Positions 1 to 6,398 of a stretch of 23,858 bases of DNA are shown here, in pieces. The notes beneath the pieces are model-generated. The model was not told the DNA's origin and did no database searches. It was given only the letters and a program-made list of their open reading frames with translations. Numbering within the stretch: position 1 is the first letter of the stretch; every line of letters starts with the position of its first letter. The position numbers and the translations under genes were made by a program. The stretch is taken from the NCBI GenBank assembly GCA_017651645.1, contig JAGCCO010000023.1, positions 1 to 23,858 of the forward strand. Reading direction: 5' to 3'. This DNA comes from Bacteroidales bacterium (GTDB taxonomy: Bacteria > Bacteroidota > Bacteroidia > Bacteroidales > F082).

Positions 1-64
1 AATAACAAAGCGATTATATTGCAAAAATTAGGCCAAAAATGGTTTTCTCAGTGGTGTTGTTGGT

Positions 65-547
65 TCACCTAAACATCTCATCCGTAAGGATAAGCGTATA
101 AGTCCTAGTGCCATCATACCCTTCATCATCAGGACTGCATGTCCATGCCTCTCGCGTGAAGAAATACCGCTGCGCATTGCTGGCATTCTCGTCATGGCGA
201 TAAGTAATAGTAGATTTATTGTCAGAACGGCGCGTAATCATCACGCTGTCATAATCCGACATGAGTTGCGTGAAGGCTTGCTCTTCCGTAACGGTAGTGG
301 AAGAACCGCCACCCGCCCTGAAAGAGCTGATAGTCGTTTTATCGAACACGTCACCCGAATTGCTGGTATAAGGACTCGTGTAGATAACCTCATTTGTCCC
401 ATTCCATCCTGTTAGCACAAGCGTGTCGTTGTCGTTGTGAGCAATCTTAAAATCGACATTCACCATATACTCACAAGAGCTCAATGTAAAAGCCATTGCC
501 GCCAAAAACACCAGCAGCGTTCCGAATCTGAATTTTCTGTTGTTCAT
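65..547 (-). CDS. Small lipoprotein of unknown function (160 aa)
   Basis: This is a predicted lipoprotein that I cannot assign to a family. The N-terminus has a basic n-region (MNNRKFRF), a hydrophobic stretch and a lipobox LSSC with the acylated cysteine at residue 25, so it should be cut by signal peptidase II and anchored in the envelope. The mature part (about 135 residues) is polar and rich in Thr, Ser, Asp and aromatic residues, with alternating hydrophobic residues that suggest beta structure. No catalytic motif or transmembrane segment is visible. It has its own TAnnTTTG promoter box at 594-601 and is separated by 155 bp from the lipoprotein gene at 703-924, so it is probably transcribed alone. 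The signal peptide and the promoter support a real gene; the function is unknown. Confidence 0.8.
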   Translation of the reverse strand: MNNRKFRFGTLLVFLAAMAFTLSSCEYMVNVDFKIAHNDNDTLVLTGWNGTNEVIYTSPYTSNSGDVFDKTTISSFRAGGGSSTTVTEEQAFTQLMSDYDSVMITRRSDNKSTITYRHDENASNAQRYFFTREAWTCSPDDEGYDGTRTYTLILTDEMFR

Positions 548-593
548 AATACTTTAATTTTAGGTATTGATAATTTGATTTGAATTTATGATG

Positions 594-601
594 CAAAAGT
601 A
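594..601 (-). promoter_or_regulatory. -7 promoter box for the 65-547 lipoprotein gene
   Basis: On the minus strand this reads TACTTTTG, matching the Bacteroidetes -7 consensus TAnnTTTG. A TTG lies about 22 bp further upstream (plus-strand CAA at 624-626), slightly wider than the usual 19-21 bp spacing. The start codon is about 47 nt downstream. The gene-free stretch 548-702 holds nothing else except a 16-mer at 619-634 that recurs at 6183-6198. Confidence 0.55.
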
Positions 602-702
602 TAGCAAATTTTCGCTGTTTTTTCAAGCCCAAAGGCCATTACAAACTTTTGCAAAATCACTTTGTTGTTTTACAATACGTTGCAGTTCTAGATTACAACA
701 TT

Positions 703-924
703 TCACTTATCGCTCTCCCACCTGCTCATCCCGCCATGCAGCACCCTCCACCGCATCATCCGCTCATTGAAGGCCTCCACCGAGTCCTTTTTCAGGCTGT
801 CGGCAGGCTCCTTACCGCTTTGGATAGCGGTTTTGGCAGGCCCCTTTTGGTCACTTTGCTGGCATCCCGCCAGCAGCAGAATGACCACCACAAAAACCAA
901 ACTGAAAAACCTTTTTATTCTCAT
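703..924 (-). CDS. Very small lipoprotein of unknown function (73 aa)
   Basis: This is a short predicted lipoprotein. It has a strongly basic start (MRIKR), an uninterrupted hydrophobic core and the lipobox LLAGC with cysteine at residue 21, giving a mature peptide of only about 53 residues that is charged and rich in Lys, Asp and Arg. No domain is recognisable. It lies 46 bp downstream of the decayed gene at 971-1831 on the same strand and may be the last gene of that transcription unit. The clear SPII signal argues that it is expressed; nothing in it indicates what it does. Small lipoproteins of this size are common at the ends of Bacteroidetes envelope operons. Confidence 0.65.
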   Translation of the reverse strand: MRIKRFFSLVFVVVILLLAGCQQSDQKGPAKTAIQSGKEPADSLKKDSVEAFNERMMRWRVLHGGMSRWESDK

Positions 925-970
925 AGGTTATTGTTAGCCAAACTTTAGCACTTTTTGTCACACTTGAACA

Positions 971-1500
971 CTACAGCCTAAACATCACCGTACCCACAAT
1001 GGGTCTGTTGATGCGCAAAGGATAGCCCATATACTGCGCCGTATAATCCTTGTCGAAATGGTTCAGCAAGCCATAACCTGACGAGATCTTGAAGCAAATG
1101 TCGTTGTATTGGATTCCGATACCGAAATTCCACGACAGACCAATCCAATGCCATGTGGGTTTCCCGCTGTTTTCAAGCGGACTCCCAAAGATATAGTTGC
1201 CGCTTCCCGATATGACTCCTGAAGCATCCGTTTTGCGGAAAATCACCAAATCCAGACTTGGACCCGTAAAGAGCTGAAGCTCGGTGTGGTCGCCCAACTT
1301 GTCATGGTATTGCAACAAAACAGGAATCACCCCAATAAGGTCGTGGGCTTTCACCTCGAGAGTTTGTCCCTCTTCCTCGAATTTGGCGTAGGGGCGGCTA
1401 TACTCCATGCGGATGCCTGTCACAATTCCCAGAGGCGTCTTGCCTAACATGTACTCGCGGTCGTATTCCAGGCCGTAGGCAAGTGCCATCTTACCTTGCT
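971..1500 (-). pseudogene. C-terminal remnant of an outer-membrane beta-barrel protein
   Basis: From about position 1500 down to the stop at 971 the minus strand encodes about 175 residues typical of a small outer-membrane barrel: alternating hydrophobic/polar strands, Gly- and aromatic-rich turns (GLSWNFGIGIQYND, FKISSGYG) and a final strand ending in VMFRL with terminal Leu. The signal peptide and first strands are missing. The reading frame stays open upstream to an ATG at 1636, but residues encoded there (MPKCCFMWMD...) are an out-of-frame reading of the neighbouring lipoprotein remnant and look nothing like a signal peptide. I therefore read this as the 3' end of a barrel gene fused by a deletion to the 5' end of a DUF4249-type gene. 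Confidence 0.6.
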
Positions 1501-1831
1501 CCGAAGCCAGGGATGACGACCTTACAGGCGTATTCGTGCAAGGCTTCGGCACGTGTTTCACCGACATAAAGGCCGTTGCCCTCGTGTTGCAGCTTCTCAG
1601 CGAACTGTCCATCCACATAAAGCAGCACTTCGGCATCGGTGCAAGGAGTGGGATGCACCGAATCGAGACATTGGGCCAAAGAGACTTGCGCCCACACAGG
1701 CTGGTCTTTCTGTAACACAGCGTTCAAGGTGGGTTGAGGGTCAAAATCAGGGCGGTCATAGTTGCCGACCTGCTTGCGACAACTGCTAAAGGCAAGCGCA
1801 ACAGAAAAGAATAAAATGATTGTTTTTTCAT
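1491..1831 (-). pseudogene. Truncated, frameshifted DUF4249-like lipoprotein
   Basis: The frame ending at 1491 encodes FSSCRKQVGNYDRPDF... followed by DAEVLLYVDGQFAEKL and EGNGLYV. This pattern matches the N-terminal Ig-like part of Bacteroidetes DUF4249 lipoproteins, which usually accompany TonB-dependent receptors. Two defects are visible. First, the ATG at 1831 is followed by six A residues; one more A would give MKKTIILFFSVALAFSSC, a perfect lipoprotein signal, but as it stands the signal is out of frame and the ATG frame stops after 36 codons. Second, only about 110 of the usual 250-400 residues are present before the sequence switches to an outer-membrane barrel. The family assignment rests on pattern recognition only. 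An assembly error in the A-tract is possible, but it would not explain the truncation. Confidence 0.6.
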
Positions 1832-1917
1832 ATTAAAACGTTGATTTTATTATCTGTAAGGCTGTCGTAACACGGCAGCCGCCAAATAACGTTATCATCA
1901 ATGGCAGCCAACCATTA

Positions 1918-2610
1918 TCATTGCCATTTCTTCGGTCCGGGGAATCGAACATTGAGGCCGAAACGATGATACAAATGCTTCTTAAGAGAACCAATGGATG
2001 TCGGATAGATATTATTAAGCGTACTGTATGTTCCCTCATAGAAAAATCCAAAATGCTTTGAAGGATTGATGGCCACGCCCCAACCGCCCGCAACGTATAG
2101 TTGTCCAGCGTTTTTCAACGAGCCTTCCACCCTTTCTTGAAACGGGTCGTATCCCTCTTCGCTTACAACGCCACAAATGTAATGATGTATTCCTGCACGA
2201 GCCAAGGCATAAACATCGAAAAGATAAAACCCTGGCATTAATGGCGCAAGAGGGTGCAGTTCAGCATAAAGGCCATAGGCAAGATAGTTGCTGTGATATT
2301 CCAAACTATATACATCAACCACTTGGCCTGTCTCATCTTTGCCACTAACAGAAGTTGCCTCATATCCAAATGACCTTCCAAAATCGGCATAAAGGCCTGC
2401 CACACACCAGTCGGTGAAACCGTAACCTGCATTAAAACAGATTTTTGGCGCTTCACCGCGCAAATTGTTCCTAGGCTGTTTCTCGTAGCCTACATTAAGA
2501 GCAATGTTTCCTCTATTGATGGGTTTTTCAGAAATGAAATGCATCTTGCCTTGGGCAAAAGCCATGCAGGGCAAGAGCAGGAGGGCCAGCAGATAAAAAC
2601 TTTTGTTCAT
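1918..2610 (-). CDS. Outer-membrane beta-barrel protein (230 aa)
   Basis: This is a predicted small outer-membrane barrel. A signal peptide (MNKSFYLLALLLLPCMAFAQ) ends at a typical AxA-Q site near residue 19. The mature part shows repeated amphipathic strands with Gly, Tyr and Phe (NIALNVGYEKQ, CFNAGYGFTDWCVAGLYADFG, QLYVAGGWGVAINPSKHFGFFYEGTYS) and a last strand HRFGLNVRF, as in 8-10-stranded Bacteroidetes barrels. The residues FEYEGTYS-like before the final strands resemble outer-membrane-protein-beta-barrel domains. It sits between the T9SS-sorted protein gene (92 bp upstream) and the decayed lipoprotein/barrel gene (86 bp downstream), all on one strand, so co-transcription is likely. Its ligand or partner is unknown. 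Confidence 0.8.
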   Translation of the reverse strand: MNKSFYLLALLLLPCMAFAQGKMHFISEKPINRGNIALNVGYEKQPRNNLRGEAPKICFNAGYGFTDWCVAGLYADFGRSFGYEATSVSGKDETGQVVDVYSLEYHSNYLAYGLYAELHPLAPLMPGFYLFDVYALARAGIHHYICGVVSEEGYDPFQERVEGSLKNAGQLYVAGGWGVAINPSKHFGFFYEGTYSTLNNIYPTSIGSLKKHLYHRFGLNVRFPGPKKWQ

Positions 2611-2702
2611 GGTGATGAAAGTTTTTATAAACGTTTGTTGTTTTTGCTTCGAGAATAGGTAACGAAAGCGAAGTTGGATTATTGTTTCGGAAAGCTAGTG
2701 GA

Positions 2703-3686
2703 TTATTTCACCACCACCCGCACCACATGGTTTTCCCCATCCGCATCCTTGATGTGCAGCAGATAAACACCTTCTGCCAAACTGCTCACGTCTATATTAT
2801 CTGTTCCTCGCACTGTTTTCACCAGCTGGCCAAGTGCGTTATAAACCTGCACTACGGTGGGTTCAATTCCGTTTATGATTACCTTTTCCCTCGCTGGGTT
2901 AGGATAGATTTCAACTTGGGTATTGAGTTCAGTAACAGTCAGAAGGTATTCGTCAATTAAGACTGAAACCACAAAGTCTCCGACACTGGATTCTATAATT
3001 ACAAACGTTTCCACCACCCCTTTGCCTTCGATTTGGGTGTTAGGCGACAAGACGAAAACAAATTGCTCTTCAGCTTCTAATGTATAAGGAAGCTCGTGTT
3101 GTGGCTCGATTATAAGATAGGGAATTCCCGTTTCGTTTTCACTCTCTGTGATTGAGAAGATTTCAATTGGAGTAAGTGTACCAAAGTTGCCATTTAATAC
3201 ATAAAGTTCTGCTTGGCTTTGGTTTGCTGTTAATTCGACATGATGCATACCTATTAATCCCTGATCAAGGAATGTTTTGGAATACATGACTACCACGTTT
3301 CTTTCACCAATGGAAGTAGTGATGATGACATTCGCCGAGAAATAGTCCTTTGTGAATGGCACTGGTGGTGGACCAATATAACTAACTTCTACCACAAGTA
3401 TGCTATCTGCATTTAAGATATACGGATAGAACTCGTATGGGTTTGGATTAACACCAAGAAGCCAATTGTCGGGCTCAATATTGTTGATGACAACATCCTG
3501 AAGCGTTTCATTTCTGATGATAAACGATGCAGCAGGTGAGGTTTCTGTCAACCAAAGCGTATCAGGGGTAATGATGAGTTCTCCGCTTGGCTGATATGCC
3601 TTCGTGTTGAATTCTTGCGCTTGCATTTTCCATCCACCCATCAATAACAGGGCTGCAAGCAGGATGCAAATTCTTATCGTTTTCAT
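2703..3686 (-). CDS. T9SS-sorted Ig-like surface protein (type A sorting domain)
   Basis: This is a secreted protein predicted to leave the cell by the type IX secretion system. A Sec signal peptide (residues 1-24, ending KMQAQ) is followed by two beta-rich segments. The first (about 35-130) resembles ASH/choice-of-anchor or DUF1573-like Ig folds (ITPDTLWLTETSP, FIIRNETLQDVVINNI). The second (about 145-245) is similar in character. Residues about 255-327 form a classical type A C-terminal sorting domain: VEIYPNPAREKVIING, VQVYNALGQLVKTV, DVSSLAEGVYLLHI, ending VVRVVVK. In known systems PorU removes this domain and the cargo is attached to the surface. No enzymatic motif is present, which favours an adhesive or structural role. 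It lies 56 bp downstream of the receptor gene and is probably in its operon. The T9SS machinery must be encoded elsewhere. Confidence 0.9.
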   Translation of the reverse strand: MKTIRICILLAALLLMGGWKMQAQEFNTKAYQPSGELIITPDTLWLTETSPAASFIIRNETLQDVVINNIEPDNWLLGVNPNPYEFYPYILNADSILVVEVSYIGPPPVPFTKDYFSANVIITTSIGERNVVVMYSKTFLDQGLIGMHHVELTANQSQAELYVLNGNFGTLTPIEIFSITESENETGIPYLIIEPQHELPYTLEAEEQFVFVLSPNTQIEGKGVVETFVIIESSVGDFVVSVLIDEYLLTVTELNTQVEIYPNPAREKVIINGIEPTVVQVYNALGQLVKTVRGTDNIDVSSLAEGVYLLHIKDADGENHVVRVVVK

Positions 3687-3742
3687 TGTTCTATTAGTTT
3701 TTATTACTCTTATCAGTCCTATAAATCCTATTCGTAAGCACT

Positions 3743-6109
3743 TTACAACCTACCGCTATTATCATTATTCCCTTGATGGTTCTCAAATGGGTTCAGGTGC
3801 TTGCGATTGAAACTATAACGCACTGAAAGGCGGATGTAGCGTGCATCAATGATATTATCGCTCTTTGAGGTGACACCATTCAGCTGGCTTTCCATGTTGT
3901 TAACATCTCCATTAAACACATCGTTGACGCTAAGTGTGGTTTGAAGGTTCCCCTCAAGAAATCTTGCTGAGACATTCAAACCCAATTTTGGAAAGCCTTG
4001 CCCTACCGCATAACCTTCCAAGAATGAAGAATAATAGGAAGCATAACCACCAAAAGTCAAGTTGTATTTTTTGATGATTACATAAGAGAATCGAAGATTG
4101 CAATAGTAATGCCATAACGCATTGCGATAATCAAGAGCGTCTCCACTATTATAAATCATGTATTCTGCATCGCCGTGTATATTTAGGTTCAATCGCTTTT
4201 CAAACAACCGTTTTGACATATCCAATGTGAACACCAAATCATCACTCTTTCCAAAATTTCCATACGTATAGCCAATGATGACACCGTCGGCATCCAATTG
4301 CGGCACTTGTAGCACCGTATTTGTGACACGGTTATATGAAACACCTAAATTTAACCAATAACGAAAGCGATAGTTGAGTCCCAAGTTATAAGAAGTGGAA
4401 TGTTCTAAATAGGGATTGCCTTCAACATAATAGACCGGGCTTTCGTATTTGCGGAAGGGATTAAGGTAGGTGAAGTTGGGCTTCTCGTAATTTCTTCCGA
4501 AGGTAAAGGAGAGGAAATGATCCTCGTGTGGCTTGTAGCGCAAAGTAAGATAAGGACGGATGACATTGTAATTGTAAGGTGTCGTGGTTCCTGTGGTTTC
4601 CGAAACGCCCAATGTCCGCACATACGAGTCGTTGAGCGTGGCCGAATAACTGAACTTCTCGCTCACTTGATGGCCAAAAATAAAATAAGCCACATAGTTG
4701 CTCTCTGTATAGTTGAAGTCGTTGGTTACCAAGGGGTCGGACTGCCAAGTGCCATCAATGAGGTTATCATAACTAAAATCATTTTGTATGTCAGAATGTC
4801 TGAAAATGAGGCCCGATTGGATTTGGAATTTGTCCCATTCGTGGTAATAGTCTGCACGAGTCGAGAAAAGCCAAGCCGAATAGGGTGAGGCGTCGCGGTT
4901 ATAAACAACGGAATCAGGCAAATAGGTATATTGGCGCATATTGCCCGATTCATTGAGATTGCGGCTCAAATTGGCATCGACCGTGAAATAATGCTTGGGA
5001 TTGTTGAAGTTGTGCTTGTAGTAGATGTCACCCCAATAGGAGCGCGAGTCGTTCCGCGCCGTATCGGTGGAATGGATTGCCGTTTCGCGGTCGAGGATGT
5101 ACTCGTTAATGTTTTCGTGATCAAGGCTGAGATTTCCCGAGAAGTTGATATCCAAGGAGTTGTTGTCATCCATTTGGATGCCTGTTCCCGTCCGCAGGAA
5201 GTATCTGTTCATGTCGTTGTAGTGATTCGATTCGCGTCGCATCAGCGTGTCGCCACCCTCGCGGTACTGCCAATAGCGGTACGAATATTCCCTTGGGTTG
5301 TAGTCTTGCGACAGATACAAATAGGTGTTGGTTTTCAAGGTTCTGAAATTGAGATTGAGCGATGACCTCGCGCCGAGGCGTTTACGCAGCTGAAGGTCAC
5401 CAGATACAGTGCCGTAGAAACCTGTGGCCAGGTTCTTTTTCGTGATGATATTCACCACAGGACCATCCCACTCACCTTTGAAGCGCGGTGGCGTTTCGTA
5501 CATAATTTCCACTTCAGCAATATCCTCAGCTCGCTCGCCTTGTAGCATATTGGTGAGTTGGTCGAACGACATGCGGATAGGTCTTCCGTTAAGCAATACA
5601 AGCACAGTTTTGTTTAAGACTGTCAGAGTGTTTTCGCTCATGTTATAGAACGAGCCTGGTATTTCCTGCAAGGCGTCAATGTAAGTTGCAGTAGGAGGTA
5701 GTTTCAGCTCATTGACATTCATGTATATCTTATCGAGCTTGTCCTCAAAGACTTTGGAGGCGGTTACTTGCACCTCGTTGAGCATTTTCACATCGGGCTT
5801 GAGGCGCAGCGTGTCCAAGCGTAGATCCTTGTCAAGATACACTTCAAATGGCAGATGTTCCATGCCTGTAAACTTCACCAAGCCGCTGTGTTGGCCTTTG
5901 TTGAGGCCGCGCAGGGCGAAGTCGCCTTGTTTGTTGGTGATGCCGTAGGTGGCGTTCAACGTGTCGTTGCCCTGCCATACCATGACAGTGGCGTAAGGTA
6001 AAGCTCCTTGTTCGTCACAAACCGTGCCACTCAAAGTGAAAGTTTGCGCTTTCACACCCAGCACCGCCATGCAAACAAACAGAGTAGTCAAAAATGTTTT
6101 TTTAGTCAT
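3743..6109 (-). CDS. Outer-membrane receptor with CarboxypepD_reg, plug and beta-barrel (788 aa)
   Basis: This is a large TonB-dependent-receptor-like protein of the OMP_b-brl_3 type. From the chosen start it has a signal peptide (MTKKTFLTTLFVCMAVLGVKAQ), a carboxypeptidase-regulatory-like Ig domain (about 24-105; TLSGTVCDEQGALPYATVMVW), a plug domain (about 110-225; LLNGRPIRMSFDQLTNML, then EVEIMYETPP and VVNIITKK) and a barrel of about 550 residues ending in a strand with NRKHLNPF. The frame is open 62 codons further upstream, to 6295, but that extension has no signal peptide and covers the promoter and leader, so ATG at 6109 is the start. No TonB box is obvious. The substrate cannot be inferred. 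Neighbours are a membrane-bound regulator upstream and surface proteins downstream, suggesting one regulated surface locus. Confidence 0.88.
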   Translation of the reverse strand: MTKKTFLTTLFVCMAVLGVKAQTFTLSGTVCDEQGALPYATVMVWQGNDTLNATYGITNKQGDFALRGLNKGQHSGLVKFTGMEHLPFEVYLDKDLRLDTLRLKPDVKMLNEVQVTASKVFEDKLDKIYMNVNELKLPPTATYIDALQEIPGSFYNMSENTLTVLNKTVLVLLNGRPIRMSFDQLTNMLQGERAEDIAEVEIMYETPPRFKGEWDGPVVNIITKKNLATGFYGTVSGDLQLRKRLGARSSLNLNFRTLKTNTYLYLSQDYNPREYSYRYWQYREGGDTLMRRESNHYNDMNRYFLRTGTGIQMDDNNSLDINFSGNLSLDHENINEYILDRETAIHSTDTARNDSRSYWGDIYYKHNFNNPKHYFTVDANLSRNLNESGNMRQYTYLPDSVVYNRDASPYSAWLFSTRADYYHEWDKFQIQSGLIFRHSDIQNDFSYDNLIDGTWQSDPLVTNDFNYTESNYVAYFIFGHQVSEKFSYSATLNDSYVRTLGVSETTGTTTPYNYNVIRPYLTLRYKPHEDHFLSFTFGRNYEKPNFTYLNPFRKYESPVYYVEGNPYLEHSTSYNLGLNYRFRYWLNLGVSYNRVTNTVLQVPQLDADGVIIGYTYGNFGKSDDLVFTLDMSKRLFEKRLNLNIHGDAEYMIYNSGDALDYRNALWHYYCNLRFSYVIIKKYNLTFGGYASYYSSFLEGYAVGQGFPKLGLNVSARFLEGNLQTTLSVNDVFNGDVNNMESQLNGVTSKSDNIIDARYIRLSVRYSFNRKHLNPFENHQGNNDNSGRL

Positions 6110-6273
6110 AATGCTATGATTTATAAATTTCATTTGAATGATTTCATTTGAACAAGTTGAAAAAAAGGAAGATCCTCTCCGCTTTTTCAAGCCCAAAGAT
6201 TTCCACCAACTTTTTAAAAAATCTATATTTGAGAGTCTCCTTAGACTGCATTTTGCGTTTTTTTTAAATCCTC

Positions 6274-6281
6274 CAAAATTA
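6274..6281 (-). promoter_or_regulatory. -7 promoter box for the outer-membrane receptor gene
   Basis: The minus strand reads TAATTTTG here (TAnnTTTG consensus), about 165 nt before the start codon at 6109. This implies a long leader of roughly 155-160 nt. The -33 region (around 6300) is only a weak T-rich match. The leader contains the 16-mer at 6183-6198 also found upstream of the 65-547 lipoprotein gene. The rest of 6282-6398 is AT-rich with nothing recognisable. Confidence 0.45.
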
Positions 6282-6398
6282 TAGTAAAAAACCACCGAAA
6301 AAATCAGCCTCGAGGCAGATTATAGGTTTTTATACCTTATCAAAACAACAATACCCTGAAAAACAAAAAATTACAAAAATGCAATATATAGGTTTTTC

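Noticed and set aside
1491..1636. Programmed ribosomal frameshift joining the lipoprotein and the barrel
   Set aside because: The overlap of frames has no slippery heptamer followed by a pseudoknot, both parent domains are truncated, and the lipoprotein signal is itself frameshifted, so decay is simpler.
6110..6295. N-terminal extension of the outer-membrane receptor
   Set aside because: The open frame upstream of 6109 has no signal peptide and covers the leader and promoter; the signal peptide begins at ATG 6109.
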